A program made the position numbers and the translations under genes. The notes under the pieces are model-generated. The model was not told the origin of the DNA. It made no database searches and worked only from the letters and a program-made list of their open reading frames with translations. Positions 8,920-16,481 of a DNA stretch of 64,000 nt are shown piece after piece; positions within the stretch are counted from its first letter, which is position 1, and every line of letters begins with the position of its first letter. Origin of the DNA: Thiocapsa rosea (GTDB lineage Bacteria; Pseudomonadota; Gammaproteobacteria; Chromatiales; Chromatiaceae); contig NZ_RBXL01000001.1 of the NCBI RefSeq assembly GCF_003634315.1, positions 4,320,501-4,384,500 of the forward strand. Direction: 5' to 3'.

Positions 8920-11697
8920 ATGACCGATACATCGCACGCGTCGCGCGCAGCCGACCTGATTCGCCACAGCCGCGCCCTGTACGAGGGCAGCGGCGAAGCA
9001 ATCGATTGGGTGGCCGAGACCCGCCGTCACTCCCAGCGGCTCGACCGCGAGTCCGACAGCCTGACCGATAAGCTCAGACGCACCCGCAACCTCGCCACCC
9101 GGCTCGGCCGTGCGGCCGGGCGCTCGGTCAGCGTCGGCTTCTTCGGCCTGTCGCAAGCCGGCAAGTCCTATCTGATCTCCGCCCTGGCGGCCGGGGAGAG
9201 CGGCGAGCTTGAGACCGAGGTCGAGGGCCGACGGCTGAACTTCATCCAGCACGTGAACCCGCCCGGCCACGGCAAGGAGGCTACCGGGTTGGTGACCCGC
9301 TTTACTCGCCGGCCGAGCACGGCGCCGCGAGGCTATCCGCTGGAGCTGTCGCTCTTCTCCGAGGTCGATCTCGCCAAGGTGCTCGGCAACGCCTTCTTCA
9401 ACGACTTCGACCGCGAGCAGGTCGAGGTCGACCTCTCGCCCGGCCATCTGCGCCGACACCTTGCCGCCTTGCAGGCCCGCCGCACCGCCGCGCCAACCGG
9501 CGGCGTGAGCGAGGACGACGTGGTCGATCTGCTTGAGTATTTCGAGAAGCGCTTCCCCAAGACCACCGAGCAGCTCAAGGCCGATTATTGGCCCACCGCG
9601 ATCGCGCTGGCGCCCTATCTGGAGCCGCCGGACCGCGCCGCGCTCTTCTCCGTGCTCTGGGGCGAGGTGCGCGAGCTGACCGAGACCTATCTGGCTCTGC
9701 GCCGGGGGTTGGCCGACGCCGGTCACGCCGAGGCCGCCTATGCCCCGCTTGCCGCGCTGGTGCGCACCGACGCGAGCGGCGAGCTAAGCCAGGGCGACAG
9801 CATCATGAACGTCGACATCCTCGAGCGGCTCGGGCGCGACGACGCCGACCGTATCGAGATCGTCCCGCGTCGCGGCGAGACCCTGCTGCCGGCTGTCTCG
9901 CTGCCGCGCTCGCTGCTCGCGGCCCTGACCACGGAGCTGCGTTTCGTGCTCGCCGAGACCCCGCGCACGGGGCTCTTGGAGCAGGTCGATCTGCTCGACT
10001 TCCCCGGCTATCGCGGGCGTCTCGCGGTCGCGAACCTGGCCGAGGTGCGCAAGCAGCTTCAGGACGATCAGGTCGACCCGGTCGCCCAACTGGTGCTGCG
10101 CGGCAAGGTCGCCTTCCTCTTCGAGCGCTACACGGACGATCAGGAGATGAATCTCTTGGTGCTCTGCGCCCCCTCGCACAAACAGAGCGATGTCAAAGAC
10201 CTGGGACCGGTTCTGGAGACCTGGGTCCATGCCACGCAGGGTGCGGATCCGGCCACCCGCGCGCGCCGCGATCCGGGCCTCATCTGGGCCTTCACCATGT
10301 TCGACTTTCGCCTCAACCCGGTCCCGAGCGAGACCGAGGACCTGATGCGTAAGGGCTGGGAAGGCATGATGAAGCTCGCCCTCCTGGAGCGCTTCGGCGC
10401 CTACGACTGGCTGCGCGAATGGTCGCCCGGCAAGCCCTTCGACAACCTCTTTCTGGTGCGCAAGCCGCGCATGGCGACCGCCGTCATCGAAACGGACGAG
10501 ACCGGCGAGCTCGCCATCCTGCCCGGCCAACGGTCCCGTCTCGACCTCTTGCGGCGCACCTTCTGCGAGGATTCGACCGTTCAGAAGCATCTCGCGGATC
10601 CACACGCCGCCTGGGACGCGATGCTCAGCTTCAACGACGGCGGCATTTCCCGTCTCGCCGACTATCTCGGCCGGGTCGCCGCGCCCGAGGGCAAGCTCGC
10701 CCGGATCGGCGAGCAGCTCGACGCGGGGATCGAGGAGCTCGTCCGGCATCGCTTCGGAGTCTATTTCCGCGCGGAGGGCGCGGCCGAGGTCGACAACAAA
10801 CGCCGTCTCGCCGATCGGGTGGTCGGGGCGCTGCGTCAGCGACCCAATCGCTTCGCCGCCCTGCTCGGCGCGTTGCAGCCGCCCAAGGAGGGACTGCGCG
10901 CACTTTATCTGCGTGCCGACGCCGCGGCCGGCCAACCGGCACCGGCGATCTCGGCCGCCGCGCCGGATACGGCCCGCACCCCGGCGCCAAGCGGCGACGG
11001 CGGCCTGATCGATCTCGATGCCCTGCTCGGCGGGGCCTCGTCCGGCTATCCATCGGGTACGGACCGTGCGTCCACCAAGGGCGGCGCGGATGCACCGGCC
11101 CCCGCGGCGACCAACGAGAACGCGGCACGCTTCGTCCGCGCCGTCCTCAGCTACTGGGTCGGTCACCTCAAGGCACTGCCCGAGGATCCACACTGGCTGC
11201 GCCACATGGGCCTGGACAAGGGCGCGCTCGAAGATCTGATCGGCGAGCTGATCACCGGCGCCGACCGCTCGGGGCTCGATCAAGCCCTGATCGGCCTGAT
11301 CGACAGCGCCGAGTCCCAGACCGCGGCGATGCGCTCTCAGCTCGCCGAGCGACAGGTCTACGCCACCGCAACGCGCATCAATCGATTCGTCGATTACCTC
11401 GGCACCGACGACCTGCCGCCCGACGATCGTCCGCGCTCCCTGGTCGGCCCACAGCGCCCGGTCTTTGCCCCGCCGCCGCCGATCCCGCACCGCGGCATGC
11501 CCCTGCTGCCCGAGACCCCGGTGAACTTCCCCGCGCTCTACATCGTCGACTGGTTCGAGGCGTTTCGTGCGCTCGCCATCGCCAACGCAGGCCACGCCGC
11601 CGGGCGGGACATCTCGCCGGAGCAGAATGCCCGGCTCGGCCAGATCCTGGCCCTGGTTGCCGGGAACAGCCCCGTAGGCGCTGTAGGGGCGACTTAA
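8920..11697 (+). CDS. srfC: SrfC family putative virulence factor, P-loop GTPase-like
   Basis: A 925-residue protein of the SrfC family. It has a Walker A/G1 motif GLSQAGKS at residues 76-83, and the context FFGLSQAGKSYLISALA is like dynamin-type and other large GTPases. A G3-like DFPG lies at 360-363 (VDLLDFPGYRGR). Long helical regions follow and a Pro-rich, low-complexity stretch sits near 690-730. I infer a large GTPase acting with SrfB at the membrane-anchored SrfA. A TTG at 8878 would extend the protein by 14 residues, but I prefer ATG 8920, which has GAAGAG upstream. The stop codon TAA (11695-11697) is the first three bases of repeat B1, so the native C-terminus may have been altered by the insertion. 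Confidence 0.85.
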   Translation: MTDTSHASRAADLIRHSRALYEGSGEAIDWVAETRRHSQRLDRESDSLTDKLRRTRNLATRLGRAAGRSVSVGFFGLSQAGKSYLISALAAGESGELETEVEGRRLNFIQHVNPPGHGKEATGLVTRFTRRPSTAPRGYPLELSLFSEVDLAKVLGNAFFNDFDREQVEVDLSPGHLRRHLAALQARRTAAPTGGVSEDDVVDLLEYFEKRFPKTTEQLKADYWPTAIALAPYLEPPDRAALFSVLWGEVRELTETYLALRRGLADAGHAEAAYAPLAALVRTDASGELSQGDSIMNVDILERLGRDDADRIEIVPRRGETLLPAVSLPRSLLAALTTELRFVLAETPRTGLLEQVDLLDFPGYRGRLAVANLAEVRKQLQDDQVDPVAQLVLRGKVAFLFERYTDDQEMNLLVLCAPSHKQSDVKDLGPVLETWVHATQGADPATRARRDPGLIWAFTMFDFRLNPVPSETEDLMRKGWEGMMKLALLERFGAYDWLREWSPGKPFDNLFLVRKPRMATAVIETDETGELAILPGQRSRLDLLRRTFCEDSTVQKHLADPHAAWDAMLSFNDGGISRLADYLGRVAAPEGKLARIGEQLDAGIEELVRHRFGVYFRAEGAAEVDNKRRLADRVVGALRQRPNRFAALLGALQPPKEGLRALYLRADAAAGQPAPAISAAAPDTARTPAPSGDGGLIDLDALLGGASSGYPSGTDRASTKGGADAPAPAATNENAARFVRAVLSYWVGHLKALPEDPHWLRHMGLDKGALEDLIGELITGADRSGLDQALIGLIDSAESQTAAMRSQLAERQVYATATRINRFVDYLGTDDLPPDDRPRSLVGPQRPVFAPPPPIPHRGMPLLPETPVNFPALYIVDWFEAFRALAIANAGHAAGRDISPEQNARLGQILALVAGNSPVGAVGAT

Positions 11698-11779
11698 ACC
11701 GCGTCCAGAGCGAGATGCTCAATTTTCGAGTGAGCTCAACGTTTGGTGTATCCACGGCCCTGAGCGGGGGCGCGGTTTA
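11695..11779. repeat. TAAACCGCG element, subfamily B, copy B1
   Basis: Starts TAAACCGCGTCCAGAGCGAG and ends GGGCGCGGTTTA. It matches the element at 59821-59897 closely over the core (GAGCGAGATGCTC and ATCCACGGCCCT). Its first bases form the srfC stop codon. Confidence 0.85.
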
Positions 11780-11845
11780 AGGTGATTTCCGGAAAGGGAT
11801 CTACGGGCAGAGCCGCAAACATGAACAGTTGTCGAGGGCTCTACT

Positions 11846-11906
11846 CGTTGTCGTTGTCGTTGTCGTGTTCGTCCTGAATCCGATTACGACAACGACAACG
11901 ACAACG
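11846..11906. repeat. (GTTGTC)n perfect hairpin H1
   Basis: A 21-bp perfect inverted repeat: arms at 11846-11866 (CGTTGTC iterated) and 11886-11906 (GACAACG iterated) around a 19-base loop, followed by GAAAAATTCTGC. The 340 bases between srfC and the next gene hold only this, repeat B1 and unremarkable sequence. Confidence 0.9.
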
Positions 11907-12036
11907 AAAAATTCTGCGACGGGTTTGCTCGATACCGACGGCATCGGGGATCGATGCCTTCCGGGCACTCGCTGTCCTCCGTGACCACGCGATCCCGTCA
12001 ACGCCTTCAAACCCCAACGAGTACAGGTAGACCCCG

Positions 12037-13170
12037 ATGGCCCTGAAGATCGATCTCCACCCGGCCGGTCCGGGCTCCGCCCGGCTGCTGATCGGAGGCG
12101 CACGGCCGAGCCCGGAGACGGTCTCGCTCGCCCTGCAACGCAACGACGGGCGCTACCTGGGGTTGGATCGCCAATGGCAGGTCACACCGCACTGGCACCC
12201 CATCTTCACCGCCGAGCCGCTATCGGACGGACTCAGGCTCACCCTCGGCGCGGACCTGGTGGACAGCATCGTCGGCGTCGGCGGCGCACCATTGCGCGTC
12301 GTCGCCAGGCTCGACGGCGCCGAGGACGCCGGCACACTGCGGATCCGCGGCGAGTTGATCGGATCCGGCGCCGCCGCACCGCGCTCGGCATCCAGGGATC
12401 CCTTGGAGGAGACCATCAGCGTCCGCAGACCCGGAGCCGAGTCCGCGCGCGACGCCGAGCCGGTTTCCGACGCCGACGACTTCTCGCTCGACCTCGATGG
12501 TCATGCGGATCCCCGACCGACCCCGCGCTCCGCGGCACGCTGGCCCTGGTTCGCACTTGTCGCCGTCCTGCTTTTGGCCGGCGCCGGTGCCGGCGCTTGG
12601 TGGCTCGGTTGGTTCGGCGAGACGCTGCCGGCGGATCCGGATGTCGCTCAACTCGTCGAGCCGACCCCGGACCGCCCGCTCGTTCCAGAGGACGAGTCGG
12701 GATCGACGCGATCGGGTGAAACGATACCCCCTCCGGAACCCGATCCCACCCTCACCGGCATCGCGCTGGCGAGCCGATTTCTCGCCGATGGACCGCCCCC
12801 GGCAGCCATCTTCGAGCGCGCAGAACAACTTGAGCAAGCCGGCGATTGCCCCGCGGCCTATGCGCTCTTCAGCGAAGCCGCCAACGCCGATCCGACCTTC
12901 GCGGCCCGTCTCGCCCGGCGTTACGATCCGCTCAGCCATCGCCCCGGAACCTGCATCGTCGCCCCCGATATCCCGTATGCGATCGTCTACTATAGCGACG
13001 CCGCCGAGGCCGGCGACATCGAGGTCCAGCGCCGCCTCGGCCAGCTTATGGCCGAGCATGAGACCTCCGGGCCGACGCATGAGGCGGGCCTTGGTTGGCT
13101 GCGGAAGGCGGCGGCTGCGGGTGACACGGAGGCCGCGGGAGCGATCGAGCGCTTCGACGTGGGGCGGTGA
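12037..13170 (+). CDS. Membrane-anchored protein with C-terminal Sel1/TPR-like repeats
   Basis: 377 residues, not recognised as a named family. An N-terminal cytosolic domain of about 110 residues looks beta-rich (LLIGGARPSPETVSLALQRN and similar). An acidic linker follows, then one membrane helix at about 168-192 (WPWFALVAVLLLAGAGAGAW), a Pro/Glu linker and a periplasmic helical part. That last part has Sel1/TPR-like pairs: CPAAYALFSEAANADPTFAA, AAEAGDIEVQRRLGQLM and GWLRKAAAAGDTEAAGA. The N-in, single-pass, periplasmic-repeat plan repeats that of the SrfA-like proteins on either side, so I infer it belongs to the same assembly. It is separated from srfC by two repeats and so may have its own promoter. 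Confidence 0.7.
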   Translation: MALKIDLHPAGPGSARLLIGGARPSPETVSLALQRNDGRYLGLDRQWQVTPHWHPIFTAEPLSDGLRLTLGADLVDSIVGVGGAPLRVVARLDGAEDAGTLRIRGELIGSGAAAPRSASRDPLEETISVRRPGAESARDAEPVSDADDFSLDLDGHADPRPTPRSAARWPWFALVAVLLLAGAGAGAWWLGWFGETLPADPDVAQLVEPTPDRPLVPEDESGSTRSGETIPPPEPDPTLTGIALASRFLADGPPPAAIFERAEQLEQAGDCPAAYALFSEAANADPTFAARLARRYDPLSHRPGTCIVAPDIPYAIVYYSDAAEAGDIEVQRRLGQLMAEHETSGPTHEAGLGWLRKAAAAGDTEAAGAIERFDVGR

Positions 13171-13329
13171 TTCCGACCGGATGGCCTGATCCGGCTCAAA
13201 GGTGTGTGCGAGACGGCACGGAACGACCCGTCGCCGAGGCGACGGACTCGCAATGATCAAAACGACGACTATGCTTTATGGGAGTCGTTCGCACGACCAC
13301 GGCTCGCCAGAGGACGCAGGAGGAAGGAC

Positions 13330-13872
13330 ATGGACAACAGCATCTGGTTTTGGCTGATCGTCGGTGCGGTGCTTGCGCTCGCCATCCTCAAGACCCACGC
13401 CGAGCACCGTGCCTACGCGACCGCGAAGAACGCTTACCGAGTTGCCCTCGCGGCCTTGGCCGATGACCCGACCAACACCACGCTGCGCCAAGATGCCCTG
13501 CGCAAGGGCCGCGCCCTGACCGCTGCCGGTCGGCGGCTCAACGCCGGCGCCAAGACACCGCGCGTCAGCGTCCACGACGAGCTGGCCATCCGCAACGACC
13601 TCGACGCCATCCACGCAGGTGCCGCGCCCGGACTCGTGGGCATCGCGGAGGGGCTCGCCAGGCTCGCCGCGCTGCACCATGAGGGCGTTCTGACCCCGGA
13701 GGAGCTGGCCCTTCTGAAGCAACAGATCACCGGTCGGTCGAGCGGAGTCGAGGACGTGATCCGGCTCCTGCGAGGACTGAAGGCTCTTGAGCGCGAGGGC
13801 GTGCTCACCGAGGGCGAGTTCAACATCAAAAAGTGGGACATACTCTCGAAGCGACTACTGCGTAAGGACTGA
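13330..13872 (+). CDS. Membrane-anchored protein with two SHOCT-like helices
   Basis: 180 residues. Starts at ATG 13330 with AGGAAGGA immediately upstream; the frame is open further back but lacks a signal there. An N-terminal membrane helix (WFWLIVGAVLALAILKT) is followed by a helical region. Two SHOCT-like (short C-terminal oligomerisation) motifs come next: LAALHHEGVLTPEELALLKQ near 112-131 and LKALEREGVLTEGEFNIKK near 153-171. SHOCT motifs are thought to mediate oligomerisation or membrane-linked assembly. It is probably co-transcribed with the upstream gene (159-base gap) and is followed by a GTTGTC hairpin. Function unknown. Confidence 0.7.
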   Translation: MDNSIWFWLIVGAVLALAILKTHAEHRAYATAKNAYRVALAALADDPTNTTLRQDALRKGRALTAAGRRLNAGAKTPRVSVHDELAIRNDLDAIHAGAAPGLVGIAEGLARLAALHHEGVLTPEELALLKQQITGRSSGVEDVIRLLRGLKALEREGVLTEGEFNIKKWDILSKRLLRKD

Positions 13873-13917
13873 GTGGCCGACTGCCGAACGGTGCGTCGCT
13901 CGGAATCCATTGCCACG

Positions 13918-13960
13918 GTTGTCGTTGTCGTAATCGACAACGACAACGACAACGACAACG
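13918..13960. repeat. (GTTGTC)n hairpin H2
   Basis: Arms GTTGTCGTTGTCG (13918-13930) and CGACAACGACAAC (13935-13947) around a TAAT loop, with two further GACAAC units. It sits between the convergent ends of the SHOCT gene and the minus-strand SrfA-like gene, where it could act as a bidirectional stem. Confidence 0.85.
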
Positions 13961-14003
13961 AAATTAGACTCGGCGCTCAACTTATTTTTGACATGTTATC
14001 TAT

Positions 14004-16253
14004 CTAGCGTCGCCGCCCGAGACACAGGTCGCTGCCGTTTCCGCTGCAGATCACCCGTCCGCTCGCATCGTAGGCGGCATAAGACACCTGGACGATGCCG
14101 CGACCGCGGCACCCGTAGAAGAGATCGCCGCGCCAGGTGTTGCGGCCGATCTTGCGCAGGGCGCAGTTGCGGCATCCGGGATTGGTCGAGGTCACGCGGG
14201 CGACGCGCTCGCTGGCCGGCGGATCGATGGTGACGATATGGCGGACGCGGTCGCCATCCCAACCGGAGGTCGGGTCGATGGTGAGGCGTCCCGTGCATTC
14301 CCCGCGCATGGCGAAGGAGCCGCTGTCTTTCGGGGTCGGAGGCGGGGCAGGGGACTTGGTGCTGATCTTGATCTCGGGTGGCGGGGCCTTCGGGGGCGCT
14401 TGGGCCACGACGGGTTTCGGCGGCGGCGGGCGGCACGGGCCGATCCGCTCACCGAGTTCTACCCGGACCGGTCGCAACGTCGGGGCGGACTCGCGCTTGA
14501 GGTCGCGCTCCAAGGCGACGAGGCGCGTGCAGTCCGTGCCGGCCTCGGCGAGGCGTCGGGTGTAACGGTCGATTCGGTCGCAGTCGGCGATCGGTGCCTT
14601 GAGTGCGTCGCGTGCCTTGGCGAAGCGCGGGTCGCCTTTCTCGGCGAGACTGGCGGCCAGCTCGCGCGCCTTGGCGCAGTCGCCGCCGATGGCCGCGATT
14701 TGCTCCTCGAGCGCGTCGGCCTCGCTGCAGAGCTGGAGCTCGGGTGCCAGTCGGGTGCGGATGTCGAGGAAGCGCAGATTGTTTCGGTACGCATCGAGCC
14801 CGTCGGCCAACGCCTGAAGACGGTCACAGTCGCCGTTGGCCTCTGCGAAGCCTTGCTCCAAGTCGTTCAGGTCCGCGCATTGGCGCAGCGCGATGGCGAG
14901 CCTCTCGGACACGGCGGCGAGTGGCTCGCGCTCCGGGTCATGGCGCGACAGGGTCTCGTCAAGTCCGGCGAGGACCAAACAATCGTCCTGCGAGCGTGCC
15001 AGCTCGCCTTCCAGATGATCGGCCAGGTCGCAGCGCGCGAGGGCCTCGTCGAGTCCGCGCCGGATCTCGCTTAACGGTGGGCGGCTTGCGTCCAGCTCGA
15101 CGAAGGCGGGGGCAGTCTCGCGCGCCAGGGTGCGCAGTGCCGTGCAGTCGGTCGACACCTCGGTCAGCCGCGGGCCGAGCGTCTCGGCGAGACGGCAGGC
15201 CGCGAGTGCGCGATCCAGGCCGATGCGCAGTGCGGCGATCTCGCTCCGGGGTGCGTCGAGCGTCGCGATCTCTCGTTCCAACTCAGCGACGGCGAGGCAG
15301 TCGCCGGCGACCGCATCGAGACGTTGGGCGAGTCCATCGACCCGCGCGCAGGCCGAGATCCTTCGGTCCAGCTCGGCCTTTAAGGCGCGGAAGGGTTCGC
15401 GCTCGAGGTCGTAGAAGGCGAGTTCCTCATCCAAGGCGGGCAGATGATCGCAGGGCGGCTCGGTCGCGAGCCGCTCGGTGAAGAGTGCGGCCTCCTCGCA
15501 GATGCCGATCTCGGTCAGGACCGCCATGCGGATGTCCGCGTAGCGTGCGTCCTCGCGGTCGATCCGCTCCAAGCGGGACGCGATCTCCAACAGGGGCGCA
15601 GCCGGGTCGCATTGGTTGGCCAGTGCGGCATCGAGGTCCTCGCGTAAGCCCTGCTCGGTCTCCTCCAGTTGCCAGAGCCAGACACCCAGGGCGAGACCGA
15701 GCCCCAGGGTAGCGAATGCGATCAATCCGAGAAGGGGCAGGATCCACGCGGGCCGGCGCGGCGCGGGCGGGACAGTCGCGGGATCCGACGCACCGGCTGC
15801 GTGCGGCGGCCGGCCGGGGTCGGTCCCGCCCCAGGAGATCAGCACCGGGGCGCCGCCGATCACATAGACCGCCTCGTCGCCGGGATAGACGATGGCGCGG
15901 ATCAGCAGGCGCGCGGGCTCGGGATCCTCCGGCTCGCGACGAGTCAGCTCGTCGGCCAGGTGCGAGATCGCGTTCAGGTGATCGTCGAGGATGCGCCGAG
16001 CCGCCGCCTGCTCTTCGTCCGGCAGATCGGTCAAGGGCCGCGGTTGTCCGGGCAACTCGCTGGTCCAAGTGACGGTACCCGAGCCGTCGACGGCGATTTC
16101 GGGCCGGGCGAAGACGGCTGCCGTTGCCCCGGGCAGATGCCGTCTGAGTGTTCGTCCGAGTGCGTCGAATTGTTGCCAGGGATGATCCGGCGGCAGCCGA
16201 TCCGCAGGAGGGCCGGCGTAGATCAGGGTCAGGATACGAACCGAGGGTGTCAT
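14004..16253 (-). CDS. SrfA-like membrane protein with periplasmic C-x16-C helical repeats (paralogue 2)
   Basis: 749 residues, the larger relative of the protein at 2057-3544. The shared N-domain (1-145) contains VTWTSELPGQ at 61-70 and YVIGGAPVLISWGG at 130-143. A membrane helix spans about 169-194. The outer part carries at least six units with the spacing Cys-x16-Cys (CARVDGLAQRLDAVAGDC, CRLAETLGPRLTEVSTDC, CDLADHLEGELARSQDDC, CADLNDLEQGFAEANGDC, CSEADALEEQIAAIGGDC, CDRIDRYTRRLAEAGTDC) in a roughly 57-60-residue repeat. A Pro/Lys linker follows, then a C-terminal Cys-rich beta-like domain (CTGRLTID... NPGCRNCALRK... CSGNGSDLC). It is the only gene of the cluster on the minus strand and is divergent from the vWA gene. 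Function unknown, but clearly part of the same family set. Confidence 0.78.
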   Translation of the reverse strand: MTPSVRILTLIYAGPPADRLPPDHPWQQFDALGRTLRRHLPGATAAVFARPEIAVDGSGTVTWTSELPGQPRPLTDLPDEEQAAARRILDDHLNAISHLADELTRREPEDPEPARLLIRAIVYPGDEAVYVIGGAPVLISWGGTDPGRPPHAAGASDPATVPPAPRRPAWILPLLGLIAFATLGLGLALGVWLWQLEETEQGLREDLDAALANQCDPAAPLLEIASRLERIDREDARYADIRMAVLTEIGICEEAALFTERLATEPPCDHLPALDEELAFYDLEREPFRALKAELDRRISACARVDGLAQRLDAVAGDCLAVAELEREIATLDAPRSEIAALRIGLDRALAACRLAETLGPRLTEVSTDCTALRTLARETAPAFVELDASRPPLSEIRRGLDEALARCDLADHLEGELARSQDDCLVLAGLDETLSRHDPEREPLAAVSERLAIALRQCADLNDLEQGFAEANGDCDRLQALADGLDAYRNNLRFLDIRTRLAPELQLCSEADALEEQIAAIGGDCAKARELAASLAEKGDPRFAKARDALKAPIADCDRIDRYTRRLAEAGTDCTRLVALERDLKRESAPTLRPVRVELGERIGPCRPPPPKPVVAQAPPKAPPPEIKISTKSPAPPPTPKDSGSFAMRGECTGRLTIDPTSGWDGDRVRHIVTIDPPASERVARVTSTNPGCRNCALRKIGRNTWRGDLFYGCRGRGIVQVSYAAYDASGRVICSGNGSDLCLGRRR

Positions 16254-16324
16254 CGCGGGCTCCCGAGCTGTCGATGTGACGTCCTGACGTGGATTCTAGC
16301 CGGTTCGGTGCCGAGGGCGGCCTA

Positions 16325-16333
16325 TGCGATAAT
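16325..16333 (+). promoter_or_regulatory. Possible extended -10 promoter for the vWA/ABC operon
   Basis: TGCGATAAT fits an extended -10 (TGn plus GATAAT) in the divergent region between the SrfA-like gene and the vWA gene. There is no convincing -35 hexamer (TTCGGT at best), so this is a weak prediction. Confidence 0.25.
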
Positions 16334-16343
16334 CATCGACTTG

Positions 16344-16422
16344 CGGCGTCGGGTTACGACTCGCCTTGACCGTGGTCCGGATCGTCGGATCTCGGAGTGG
16401 CGCGCCTAACCCGACCTACGCC
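16344..16422. repeat. GGCGTCGGGTTA...TAACCCGACCTACGCC inverted repeat
   Basis: Arms at 16344-16355 and 16407-16422, separated by about 50 bases. It resembles the GTCGGGTTA interspersed palindrome often seen between genes in gammaproteobacteria and would lie in the leader of the vWA operon. Confidence 0.5.
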
Positions 16423-16481
16423 GTGTCGGCATGATCGGATCGCCCGATGACCTCTCGGAGCGCGGAATCACTGGAGGCCGG

